Part shown: piece after piece, positions 24,001 to 36,900 of the stretch
Position numbering within the stretch: the first letter of the stretch is position 1
How the letters are laid out: each line of letters starts with the position of its first letter
The notes under the pieces: generated by a model
Told to the model about the DNA's origin: nothing
The model's database searches: none
Seen by the model: only the letters and a program-made list of their open reading frames with translations
Program-made: the position numbers and the translations under genes
Source of the DNA: Callaeas wilsoni
Taxonomy: Eukaryota; Chordata; Aves; Passeriformes; Callaeidae
Assembly: GCA_013398955.1 (NCBI GenBank)
Contig: VWPU01005243.1
Coordinates: forward strand, 62,001-126,000
Reading direction: 5' to 3'
DNA: 64,000 nucleotides

Positions 24001-27000
24001 AGTGCTGTATTTTCATAAAGCTTTAATGCTTATATAATTTCCTGTGAATAAAAGTGCATGTATTGTGTATATGCCATGAGAAAGATGAAAAATATATGCT
24101 TCCGACTGTAAAGAGCCAAAATATTTGGAGACAATGATACTACCTGATACTTAATGGCTGCCTAATGAAATATATTTTACAAGAAACATTCATCTTAAAT
24201 TTCCTATTTGACTATGTTTAAAATTCTAAGACTTCCACTCTTTCCATGATTGAAAGTGATGAAAACTATACAAAGGACAATACTTTGCTAAAATAAAAAA
24301 AATATATTTTATTACTACTATTTTTTCTTTTAATCAAGTATTATCTCAGCATTCTGTTAGTGTCCCATCTTACTATAAATAGTTTAACTAAAATGTACAA
24401 AGTAGAAAAAAAAATTGTTTTCTAATAATGTATTTTTCATCTAATTTCAGGCCTCAAGCATGTTATCTTCTTATTACTTATACAGATTTCCTCTTTGATT
24501 TCAGTAGGACTAAACTTCTGCAGGTGTCTCCAGAACTAGGTCTTTTAAAGCAGTCACATCAAATACCTTCAAAAGACAGTCTAACAATAAATTTGTATCA
24601 GCTTTCTCACACAATAAGTAATCTTACGAGGTTTAAAACATGCACCTGTGACTGCAGATACAAAACTTATGGTGAATATTTTATTCCCTGCCAGCAGGTG
24701 TTCAACCCAAGCTTTATACATCTCCTTAGTCAGAGAGATTTCAGGGCTTAGTTTAATTTTCCGTGACAGCTAAACTCTTCCATGGCTGACTACACAAGGT
24801 TGCTATTAAAATACTTCTTCACCTGTTACACTCAGTAATCAATAGTCTGCTCTAATATTTATACTGTGAAATACCTCAGCTCATTATTGTAGCTTTTATA
24901 TTACCTGTATGTCAACAACATGTACATGTGCATGTACAAACTCATAAAACGATACTTTTCGTAATCTCCAGTCATTCAGTCTATTTAAATAATGCTTTGG
25001 AAGCACTTTTAAGAGCTCCTGAGATCAGAAAGCCCTGGGCAATATATAAAAATCTTAAACTATAATTAGGAACTCTATAGGAGCATTCCATGCAAAAAAT
25101 ATATTTTGGATATACTGCAATAGATCAGGATCATAGCAAGCACCTTGAGGTCAGAAGCAAAGTGAGCAAATTGAAAATGTGAATATTATGAACACAAAAG
25201 AAAAGTAAGAGCCTTAGTAATGCATTAAAGAAATAGAACTACAGCCAAAACAAAAATAATTTAATAACCTCCATGTATTCAAAAAAATCAATGTTGATCT
25301 GATTGTCTTCCTTTTAAAGCCTTTAAGGAAAGCTTTAATTATTAAAAAATGTTGCAGACTGAAAACAGAAATACCTAATTTTTTCCTTGTACATACCAAT
25401 TTTAAATAATTTCAAATAAAATGTGATAAGAAAAATGGCTCTGATCTACAAGGAAAAAAATTATTAAATTTATTAGCACTGACTGCACAGACTGAAAGTG
25501 GGAGAGGACATGAAAAAGTGAGCACTCAGCTAATAGTATTATGTTTTTTCTCTAATGAAATGAGAAATTTTGCCCTATAGAAATTTTTGTCTACTTCTCT
25601 TCAACATTCAAGATTATTACAAACTCATATATGCAACAGCTCTGATACACTTTTTAATAGTCTTTAAAAGATGTGTAATTTAGATATGATACTGAATGGT
25701 AAAGATGCACACAAAGCAAACATGGATGAGCTAGACATTATGAAGGTGGAATGTAAGACTCAGCAAAGTATGGTACCATGAAGATCAGGAAAATTAACTG
25801 AAAGTTGAGCAAACAGAGTGTTTGAGTGACAGAGGAGACAGCAGCCTTCAATATACAAGTGGATTTGCAAGTGGCAGACACCTAGCAGCAGATGCAACAG
25901 ATATCCTATGAGCTGACAGTATGATCCAGGTGAAATTTTCCACACTTCAATGGAGCATTTAATTCAGGCAATGCTCTCAGCAAAACAGCAGAAGAAAGTC
26001 AGAAGGGAACTAAAATACAGGAAACTTAAGCACAAATAGTAGTGTTAATGAACTTATTTTCAGTGAATATTTTAGAATTATTCTGTAGCCAATGGCAAAT
26101 CAAGTTCAGCATGCACGGCATAAATATTTTATTTTGACACTAGGGAAATGCATTTTGGAATCACTGAATCTTCACTAAGTAAGAGATAAGAGGGCTTCAG
26201 GCACCAACCAAGTTCTGTCCCTTATTGCCAATACTAAATGGAAATCTCTATTTAGTCAGGAGCTCTGCCAATATAAACCAGGTTACCTCCACTGATAATA
26301 AAGGCATCATAATGATTTACTCATCAAGAGATTGATGCATTGGATATTTGAAAATACTAGAAAAATAATATGTTTCCTTAGAAATAAGCATGACTGAGTG
26401 GTTCTAGCACTTCCAGATCCCACATGTGAAATGATCTACATGTCTGCAGATGCTCTGAGATTCTCTATGCAGTGTACAGGAGTGAGGAATTAAACAGTGA
26501 AGAACTGACAGGCTGTGGTTACATACCTCTGATTGGTGCATATCCACTTTTAGGACTATAATTTTTTTCTCTTCAAATCACAACCAAATCAGCTGACAAG
26601 CCAGCTATCCTTCAAGAATACATACAAAGAGTGATGAACACTGTGACATGCTCTTATGGAAATAGGATTACGTTTCTGAACAGTCTGTAAGGCACACTCA
26701 TTGTGGATTTTGCCAGCCAGGGCTTTCCACTTGGCATTGACTGCCTCTGTGTAGATGGATTTTGTCTCATAGCATGACAGCCAAGCTCTGAGTGTTACTG
26801 AGCATAAGGGAACCATTGCAAACACTTTCAATTTGTTGGTAAAGTCACAGAAGTCTATATACTTCTGAAATACTTAGGCACAGGACAGGATCTGCAGGCT
26901 CAGAAATAAGGCAAAACCTGCAATAGATCTGGAATGGACCAAATATTCAGCAGCTGATAAAACCAGATACAGTCTTTTTGCCCAAATGTACAGGCAAGCA

Positions 27001-27605
27001 GAATATATTTCTGAATATATAGTAGCAGCTAAAAGGCCAGAGAGGATGAATAGGAAACAATTCCCTCCTCAAAAGGAAGGAAAATAATACATTTTTCTCA
27101 ATTAAAAACAAACAGAACAAACCTAGGCTTAACTCAGAGCTCCCACTGATGATATCATGACAAAGAAAACGGCAGAGCCAGGCACCCATACAGGAGCTGT
27201 TTGGTTCTATTTCATTACATCAGGAAAGATGATGCTAAAAATAAACTATCAGATCATTATAGATGTATCTTCATATCCAAGAAAGTGTGAATCACATTCA
27301 GATGCTTGCATGGCCTGGTAGAAATTGGAGTTAACACTTGCCTAAGTGTTCGAGGTTAAATGAAAGTCTAAAAATGACAATAGAATCTACAGCGCTTTGG
27401 AGTTAACCAGGGCAGGAATTTCCACTAAGAATGCTAATTAAAACAGCATGAAGATTAAGCAGTTAGTGCTTGTACAAAACTTAAAAGAAATAATAAATGA
27501 TCTACTGTTTTATATGGTTCTTATAGAAGGTGTAACAATGGATATATGATCTTACTATAACATCATTTAAATCACATTGTCAAAACCATATTTTCTATTT
27601 AGCTG
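21046..27605. other. Long AT-rich stretch, no gene seen
   Basis: Short open frames occur on both strands (up to 107 codons at 24428-24751) without recognisable motifs. The sequence near 24920-24938 (ACATGTACATGTGCATGTAC) is a short alternating, partly palindromic run. Nothing supports a gene, RNA or mobile element. Confidence 0.5.
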
Positions 27606-27632
27606 AAAATTTTTTAAAATTTTTTAAAATTT
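27606..27632. repeat. (AAAATTTTTT)n short tandem repeat
   Basis: There are nearly three units of a 10-base A4T6 pattern. It is both tandem and self-complementary, so it may be a site of replication slippage. Confidence 0.75.
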
Positions 27633-30062
27633 ACATAGATAAAAAACTACTAATTGTTTAAATTATATGCAATAATTTTCACTATATAGCATTTAGATCA
27701 ATCATACTTTTCTAATCCTAATCCTCTGTTTATATCCTGAGCAAGGATAATTTCCTGGTCTGAGATTATATTGAATAAACACTAATTTCATCACCAAAAC
27801 CAAGAACTTCTTAGAACTTCTTACAGTGAACTGTACTAGAACAAACATGGGTATCCCTTTGTAAATACTGTTTTTAACATCTGATTTGTTAGCAATGAGA
27901 CTCTTAAGATAGATTTACACTCAAAGTATTTTGTTAGTTTAGCCCCTAACATTCAGTCATCTTTTGAATACACAGTCATAACTGACCATATCTGCACTTA
28001 GAAATCTCCAATTTTCACTAAAATAGGTTTGTAGCTGAGCAAGGAATGAAATGCTTCTTTATAAATTTCAAGGCTGACTTTAATGGCTTTTTCCACTGTA
28101 TTTAAGACACTTTTAGTAGTGGTAGTTCCATGGGGAAACACCAGCACAATATGTATCAGTTGCTTTAGTCCTGGACTATTGCTTGTGCTATATGAAACAC
28201 ATGGGCATCTGTTATGCATAAGGTGCAAGTTTCTCCTATTTAACATTCAGGAATCTTTCAGTATTTTCCTTCATAATTTGAGAAGGAATAATGCAACCTG
28301 AACCAGAACTTGCACCTCAATCTCCCCAGCCACACACTGTAAAGCAGATGTTTAAAACAATCCCCTTATAATAATAGTTTTCCCAATGCTGGGTAAAAAT
28401 CATGGTTGTAGGACAGTGTTAGACAGGAAGAAGTGACCCATTTCAGGTTTCTTGTAAGATTTATTATATATGTTTTATGAGTTAGTCAAAATACAGTGAA
28501 ATAGTATTATTTACCCATACTTAATAACAAAATATGGACTCACCCCTGTTATTGCAGAACTTGAGTTATTGCATCCAATATGTGTCCATGGCACAGCATT
28601 TCATCAGAAGCAGGAAAAGTGTTTGCAGTGAGCTAAAACAGGGCTGAAATTTGTAGGATAAGAAATAACACTGAAAAAAAATTACTGTGTTAATATCTGC
28701 ATCTGAAAAAGACAGGTACTTTACTATAGATTTCAGAAAGAACAAAGATTTAATAGCTAACCTCCAATGAGAACTAGGCAACATTTGATTAATACACTAT
28801 CTCTGAATGCATCCTGACGGCAATAAAAGATTAATTTTAATTTTAAATTTTATATTTTATGTAAATTGTATTTAACATTAATTATGCTTGTAAAAAATTG
28901 TTATGTGAATTATGAATTGTAACAAGAAGGTATGGAGTCGAAATTAGAAAATGTGGTGGAAATCTCAAAATTTCTCACTGGAAACAACTCTATGAGCAAT
29001 ATTTTTATTATTGCCCTAACCAAGTTCTCTAACATTTCAAAATAATATCTTTTATATGGGAGTTAAATAAAAGGGGTTTTTAATAGTTAAATGTAAAGTG
29101 CAAAATTCCAGTCTTGTATCCAAAAGGAATTTTAAAGATGTATTTAAAGTTCACAGAATGGCAACTATGACAGAATAAAACAAAACCTGACATTTTTTGC
29201 AATTTGAAAATTATTTTTAAAGTACTTTGTCAGTTTATTCCCCTTATCCATTTAAATAGGGTGAAATATATTTATCATACTATGTGATTCAGAAAAGATT
29301 TCTGTTTGCACAGAAGTAATATCTGGCTGAGTAGCTAAGCACCTGAAACACTGCTGTGTTTATTATTTATTTATTATTATCCTCTAAGGATGATCATAAT
29401 CATTCTTCAAAGACGGTGATTAAGCAGAAGTACCATTCAAACATACAGGGAATCATAAGAGTAGGATTTTTATTTCCTAATAGTAAGCAAACTTGCTTTA
29501 TTCCCAACTAGCATTTGGAAAATATATGTTTTCTGCAAATAATTGCATAAACCAGTACTGATATTTGGTTTCAGATAAGAACACAATATTATTCATTGTT
29601 CATTAATCTTTATTTGCTGTTTGTAATTCATTATTCTCTAAAGCTAATGATTCATTTAAGCAGGAAGGGAAGAAAGTAATACTATACAATATCATTTACT
29701 CATGAGAAACAAGAATTATTCAATAGGTTAAACAAGCAGTTCATCATCTATTAATTTAGAGAAAATTTACTTGTCAATATTAAACAGTTCAACATGTATC
29801 TTCCAAAAAATATAAGTGAAATAAAAGTAAAATCAGAAGTTTATGCACTAAAAAATAGGGAATTGATTCTTCTTCCTAGATCTGATGTGATATCAACTGA
29901 GATGACAAGCTGAGAAACAGGTTTCTATTCTAATTCCAAAATCTAGATAGTAGAAGTATAAAGAGGAATTTTTTTAAAAAAAGTAAATTTTTGAGGCAGA
30001 AATAAAAGTGGGAAGTTCCATAACTTTTTGGATTTGTTTTGAATAAACATTCTACATGGGTT
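27633..30062. other. AT-rich stretch, no gene seen
   Basis: At 27806-27825 the 10-mer AGAACTTCTT occurs twice in tandem. A TTTATTATTTATTTATTATT run lies near 29359. No gene or known repeat was recognised. Confidence 0.5.
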
Positions 30063-30096
30063 AAAAAAAAAAAAAAGTTAAAAAAGAGAAAAAAAG
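30063..30096. repeat. Poly-A-rich tract
   Basis: A13, A6 and A7 runs are separated by GTT and GAG. No coding-like sequence or SINE body lies directly upstream, so I do not call it a retrocopy tail. Confidence 0.75.
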
Positions 30097-30927
30097 GCAG
30101 ATTATTTAATTTGATGGTTTCATTTTCAGATATTGATCAAAAACCAGCATTTAAGTGTTTTAAATAGTTATATTTTTAAATGCTTTGCCAGTTCAACAAT
30201 CCTTTTATAGTTTATGCATAGATTTGTCTATACCAAGTCCTTTTCAGCAAAGTAGAATGTAAGCCGGAAGAAAAAAAACACAAAAAATAAATTGTCTACT
30301 CTGAACTTCTCTGACCCCTGCTAGTCCCTCCAGTCCAATAAATATTTTTACCTTACTTTCCCTGGTATTCGTGAGTTACTCAGGCAGTGCTGACTGCCCT
30401 CCATGGGTCTTTTGCTTATGAATTAATAGCAGAGACCCCCTGTGTGGAGACATGCCTGACTGTACATAAGAGTTCCATAAGCAGAGATAAATAAGACAAC
30501 GACATTGCTTTGCTTTTGTCGTGCTCCATCTGTTCAGGTCTGTTTATTTAGCCGAAAGCAAAGAGCAATTTCCACCAGCAAAAGTGCTGTAACTTTGAGA
30601 AACAAATCAGAAGCCCGCAGTGGTAGGTAAAAGCAGAACATTCAACTGGCTCTGCAGGACACTTGCCCAGACACCATATTCATCAGCTCTCAAGCTTCTG
30701 CTGTACAAACACCATCTCCCATTGTTGAACTTTAATATGTTTTTTTCTATGAGCTCTAGATCCTTAGCAAAAACTCTTTTCTTCAGCATTTCAATGTGAC
30801 TGGAGAGAGTTTTACACTGCAGCACATCTTTTCTTTCACATGTATTCCCCCACTGGAGCAAGGCTCTTCCTGAATTCTAATGAGAACTACATTTCAGAGT
30901 TTATCTATGTTATTTTCCTTTATTTAG
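30097..30927. other. Mixed stretch; minus-strand open frame without support
   Basis: The frame at 30607-30861 on the minus strand encodes a partly heptad-like segment (HIEMLKKRVFAKDLELIEKN), but it begins only with TTG, has no acceptor with a pyrimidine tract, and ends in TGA. I treat it as a chance frame. No known repeat is seen. Confidence 0.45.
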
Positions 30928-31068
30928 GACAACAAAAGTCTTCTTAGTCGTTCCTATGACAACAGCCTTTCAGTTACTAATCCTGAACATATGGCTGGAG
31001 TAAAACAGTATTTCAAGGAGGTGCACCACTACTTACAGGAAGTCAAGTCAGCCTTAGGGATGGCTTAG
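30928..31068 (+). other. Candidate terminal exon, 46 codons, unidentified
   Basis: TTATTTTCCTTTATTTAG (30910-30927) is a good acceptor consensus, and its TAG is also the in-frame stop that closes the frame upstream. From GAC at 30928 the frame runs to TAG at 31066-31068. The predicted peptide has a Ser-rich start (SLLSRSYDNSLSVTNPE) followed by a likely amphipathic helix (VKQYFKEVHHYLQEVKSAL). It is too short to assign to a family and no upstream exon is identified. A frame of 46 codons arises often by chance. What raises it above noise is that it coincides exactly with the acceptor. Confidence 0.25.
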
Positions 31069-33349
31069 AAAGCCCCTCCAATCAGTCGAATGTCCCTTAG
31101 TCTGAGGGAAATTCAAGCAGTTAGTGCAAACACTTTTCCCATTTAGTCTAGTTGAGAGATTTCAAAACTATTTTCTACACTCAAGAAATTGTTGTTGGTT
31201 CAGTTGACTCCATAAATGAACAGAGCAGAGAGTGAAGTGCTAGGACTTTTTGCAAAGAGGTTGGCCAAAACCACATTTCAGGAATGACTAATAAAATTTT
31301 TTTCACAGAAACTTCACCTAAAGATACAAGCAAATCACGGTTTGCACAGAAAAGAAATACCATGTATTAGAACAACTACTGTAGCTGGAAAAAAAAGAGA
31401 AAAGTCTTTTGTGCACAAAATCTTTTAGAAGATGTAACTGATTCTGTTGCAAACGTGCAACAGGTCCTGGCCCTGTGATTCACTGGTCCATAAACCTATG
31501 ACTCTGCAGTCCATATGCCTTAAGAAAATGTTTCATAAGATTTCTCCTTTCTCTTTATCAATATTTCAGCTGCACATGGACTGCAAGGCCGAACTAGGCC
31601 TTTATTAAAATACAACTTGTTAAGCTTGATATAAAATATCTTGGGTTTTAGCCAAGAATTTTAGCAGACCAGTAACCTCAGTGATTCAGGCAACTAACAC
31701 TGATCAACCAGTTAAATAAGCTTATCTTTATCTAGAGGATTTGATGATTTAATATGTGCGTGAAAGGTGACCTGAAGTTGAATTTTCAGAAAAACCCAGT
31801 ACTCTTTAGAAAACATTTTATTCAAATTTTAAATGTGTATCAAGGGCATATAAATACAATTACTCTCAGATTATTTTCTAATGAATGGTCGGCACTTGTA
31901 ATTCACAGTGATATTCTTGTCAATAAAAGTGTTTAGCATCTCAGACTTGACTCTGAAGCAGTGCAAGCTCTGAAATGTGATTGAATAAAATGATTTTCCT
32001 GCATTTCTCATGATCATCCAAACTTCCATTGTGATGAAATACCTGAATACACAGCACATTCCTGCAACCAGCATTGCATTAAATCTTTCAAATAACGGAC
32101 ATGAAGGAACCGTATATAGAAAACTTTGGCCAAGAATACAGTTAATTGGGCTAATTAATTTATGCCTTTTTAATTCTGTTTTTTCTTAATTTAAGAGGGA
32201 GCAGGCATAAAGCATAATATTCTCAGTCTATATTTTTTGTTGCAGAAATAAAACTTCAACCCACTTTTATTAAACAGATCTGGAACCTCGTTTGCAAAGA
32301 TGAACATAAGCAATAAAAAGAATTACAGTGCATGACTTCCTGCAGAGCCAGAAAGCAGCAATGATGCTGCAAGAGGCCCTTCCAAATGTCTTAAACGTGT
32401 TTATCTTAACTTAAGCATCTTAATTACATATAACTACCTCTATTTCATTCAAAATAGTTATTAATGTATCATTATCAATATTAGTGTATATAGATATAAA
32501 GAAAGAAATACTTTATCTTCTCGCTTTGATTTTCACATTGGTTAATGAAAATGGAAGCTTCTTTTATTGTCTTTGAAGTGGTATATTCACCTTTTACATA
32601 TAAAGAGCTGGTGCCAAGAGTCAAGAGAGAGGCCTGGTAAGTTATACGAGGCTATTGCAGAATATTAGCTCATTGAATTTCCTTTATGCCTATGGACTAA
32701 ATCTATTCCGACATCTGTATTTAATCATCTCCAGCTACAGACAGGATAGGTACTATGGATTATGACTTAGGTAAAACAGAACTAATGACAGAAGGTCTCT
32801 GTTAGCATTCAAAGCCAGCACATGTCCTCACATATCTGTATCAGTTGCTTTTGCCTAACTTTCAACACAAATCCACCTTTAGTTGAACCCTGACAAAGTA
32901 CCTGATATAACCCCAGCTGAATGGATCTCTTATCTACAAAGCATTCATGGGGTTTAACAACTATTAATTTTTAATAAAAGAAACATTATTTATTTTTATA
33001 TGAGCCATTTGAAGCTAATTTATCTGCAAGAAAATTTTGAAAACTTTTTCCTATCCAATATTTGAAGAACAGAGATCTACCCAGTTGAGTACTACTCCCT
33101 ATTACTTCAGTAAGTACTGACACAGAAGCCAGAGATAATTTAAATGTCATTATTCATCCAAGAACATATTGCAAAAAAGAGAAAACATTGCAGACAACTA
33201 CACAAAAGCTAAAGATCATCCTAGATTAAAACACAGAGAACACTAGATTTGTCAGCCTGAATATTGATTAATCATATTCCATCACATTAAGCTAACTCAG
33301 ATGAGCTATGATGGAAAAATACATCCAATGCTGACTATTAACACAAAAA
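31069..33349. other. AT-rich stretch, no gene seen
   Basis: Short open frames only (60-67 codons). TTAATTTAAGAGGG-type AT-rich motifs occur near 32188. No repeat family was recognised. Confidence 0.5.
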
Positions 33350-33900
33350 ACACGGATAAGTCCATTGTGAGCATTAATTTTGTGCAGCTTTTTAATATCA
33401 CCTAATTTATCACACATGGAGTAAAGTGGCATAATGGGTTTGTTTTCCTGAAGGACAAAGCAGGTTGCCAGATTTGGGGCAGTAGAGCTGAACAGAAATT
33501 AATTAATAAAATTTGGTATTTATTACTGCAATTGCCTTTGGTGGAGCAGGTTTTTCATATTCCGGAATAAAATTTTGAAGAATTTGCACTATATTCAATT
33601 GGGTGACAGTGCCAAAATGGCTTTGCATTCAAATTACCATAAAGTGCATACAGAGACAAGATTTGTCAAAACATTTTATAATCTGTGATGATATCTTTAA
33701 TGCATGTCAAAGAGGTATTGAACTATGACAATCAAAGTTAAAAAACACGAGCTGTGTTTCATGTGCTAAAATGCTGCATAAAAATCTAAATAAATCTTTG
33801 TATTAAACTGATTGTCTGCAAGACTGTCACAACCAAATATAATGTAAATAGCAATTATAACAATATCTTCAAAAATAAAATCAGAATGCTGGGATTTAAA
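33350..33900. other. Candidate conserved noncoding stretch
   Basis: This stretch has no long frame, almost no simple sequence, and many AT-rich transcription-factor-like motifs. Examples are TTAATTTTG near 33376, TAATTTATC near 33403, AATTAATTAATAAAA near 33499, CTTTGCATTCAAATTACC near 33621 and AATCAAAG near 33731. The texture resembles developmental enhancers of vertebrate gene deserts. This is an impression from motif content only, as no alignment is available. Confidence 0.2.
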
Positions 33901-36900
33901 AGTATCTGCTCTTTTTCTTCAGTCACAAATTTCCTAATTTAAGAAGATTAAAGTGAATTAGAATTTTAGTTTGCAGAGTTAACTTGGAAACTGAGGGCAT
34001 CATGTTTGTTATTTAACTTTTCCCTACTCATAGTGTTGTCTTTTTAAGGTGACAAGATACAGTACCAGTGTCTGAATGCCTTGTCTTTTACATCTAGTCT
34101 TGAGACACAATTATGAATAGTATTCTATGGCTATTTTTAGAATGTGCGTTTGTCATTTTTGACTAATCCTTTTTATTCTCTTTTGTGGTCAGAAAGTCAC
34201 TACTGTGTAATGGTGTCTTTTTCTACCACCAAGATAGAATGCAGCTGGAAGAGATATAGCTTTTATTTTTTTTCTGGGACTATAAAAGCACACTCAATTG
34301 CAAATTATTTCTTTCTATGATGAAGAATTTAGACTGTTTACTTCATACAAACAGTGAACAAAGAATAATAATGCATCACAAAGCAGGAAAAAAGTCTATG
34401 TTTTCTATAATACTTGGAAAAACAAATTAGAAGTCTATAGGGGATCAGAGCCTTTGAGGATATAATTCTATTTTTTCAATGGAAAAAGTAGACAAAGATA
34501 ATTTAACTCAAAACTGACTTGCATATGAAGACTAATGGTCAAAGTAGGAATATATTTATAAACAGACATAAAAATAATCTCAAGCCAAGAACATACTGAG
34601 GTTACATTCCTAAAGAGACTCTGCAGGAGAAATTGTACCTCTGATATCTTAGTGTCAGTCCTCAGAACCCAAGGGGTCTGCTTGCTTTGCCCCAATATGA
34701 TAAAAACATTATATAAATTATTATATTCCTAAAGACTATGACTCTTGCTGTGCATATACCGGGATAGACTGAACTGTGGACTTTTGTTTTATTACTATTT
34801 CAGACTGTTTTCCTCATGTTCTCTATTTCTGCATTTCTCTTGTATGCATCCTGGTGTAGTATTACATCATGACTTCTCGAGGGCAGCCCTCAGCCACAAA
34901 ACAAATTTTTAAGCTCTTGTCGTTGGCAGGAAATACATCAGATTAGCAGGGAAGCTATAGCTTTCCTCTTGTACAAGAAATTTTTTTAGTATCATAAAAG
35001 CCAGGTGAGTACTCAACCTACATGAATTCAAAATAAAACACATGAATACATCATTCCAAGAGCAAATATTACTGATGGCACATTTGACTTTGAACAAACA
35101 GCTGGTTTTCCATACTTAGTGCATGAGGGCTTCATGTACTCATTGGGTCTGTATTATGTATTAGAGATGTGATCAGCTGAATCCAGATGATGAACTCTGT
35201 TTTGGAGTTTAAAGCAGAAATTTAGTTCTGAATGTGTCTTTTGTGCTGGGATGTTGCTGATGCATCTGCACTGAATTTCTGTAGTAATTCTGCACTTCTG
35301 ACTTGTAGTTCATTTTGAATCACTTCGTTGAAGCTGGATTTCGTAGATAACAGACACAAGACTTTATTCTGAATTCAGATACTTCTTAATAATTGTTAGC
35401 ATGAAAATTTATCATTGAAGAAAATCTTAAGTCAAAATTTCATTCTACTCTTCTTTTAATTTTACTCACATTTCATTATATTTTACATTACTAAACAACC
35501 AGATATTTGTTTCTTACATTCTCATCAATTTTTCAAAGACTACCAGAAGGCATTTAGTACTGTCTTTTTTAATTCTGCCACTTTAGACAAAAAGAAGAGA
35601 ATGACATCAAAAACCAAGATGAAATTTAAAAAAAAAAATTATTTAAAAAGCCTAGCAGTATTGCAAAGAGAAATCTGCTCCCACTGATAGAAGCATCAAA
35701 ATGTCTCCTTACTCAAATGACAGAATTTTGTATTTTCTATCCTGTATACTCTATTTTTGACCTTATTGGTAAAATACATAAAAAGCATAACTGATTCTCT
35801 ATTAATGTCTTTTCAAGGTATAAATGGGAATACAACAGATAGTAAAAATAGATTTTAAACTCCAAAAAAGTTATACACCTGATTCCTTAATGAATAAGAC
35901 CTACTCAATCTTTCTGGGATAAATATTTCCTTAGCAATTTGGATTGATTTTAAATAAAGTTAGTCAGAATTATGAAAAATTTGGGCAGAATTATTTGCTC
36001 AAGCTTGTCTACAGCATTGCTGGAGAATCTGTAACTAAAACAAGGAAGTATCCTGTTAAGTCCTTGATAAATCCTTTAGGAATCTTGGGAAAACTTTAAT
36101 GCAAATTTCATTTTAAAAATAAGATTCTTTAGGGAAATGTGTAACTGAATATTCCTATTATCAATTAGAAGAGTAGTCAGACTTATCTCTATTGATCTTC
36201 AGGAAACAGACATTTTTGATTAAGATAACACTGTCTCTTGGAGGGGTCTGGATCCTGCCACAAAACATGTTTTAGGTTAGTCCAATTGTTTAAATAGTGC
36301 TTTCATATATATTAATATTAATTTGCCATGAAACTTTCAAGATGACCGGACAGAAAGTTCTTTGAAAAAAAAACTGCATGTGATCAGAGCATGAAAATGT
36401 TTAATCACCTGTGTTTTCATTTCAAACTGTGCTAGAATCTGGCCATAATTATTACATGATTCTCCTTAAGGTATAATTGGAACTCTGTACTGAACTGACT
36501 GAAACCATTTGAGAACTACTGTAAATTATTAACAAAGGAAGGAGCTGCCAAAGAACACACAAACCAGGCTGGCCATAGAGGCAAATCCTCCGGCTTTGAA
36601 GATGGCCATGCTTGTCAGCTGAGTCCCACGAGTCATATATTTTTAACAGGAATGCAAAATTCTTTTGTGTATGGGGTCAGGAAAGTGTAGTGTCTGCCTA
36701 TTTTAAATTCAAGTAACATCTTTGTAATAAAAGATATTTTGCTTTGACAAGAGAAGCATTTTCAGAATATAGAGCAAATCTTTTTAGTAGGCAAGTCTGT
36801 ATTTTTCGTTTCCTAATGTTTTTCACAGGTGAGCCATTGCAGCTGCTCTGTGTATTGTAAATATGGTTTTATTCTTATAAAATATCCAATCACAACAAAA

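Noticed and set aside
26589..26831. 80-codon minus-strand frame with protein-like composition
   Set aside because: No acceptor, no family motif, and a length expected by chance.
30607..30861. Minus-strand frame with a heptad-like helix
   Set aside because: It has no ATG at the start (TTG), no acceptor with a pyrimidine tract, and no match I recognise. It also lies opposite in strand to the nearby candidate exon.
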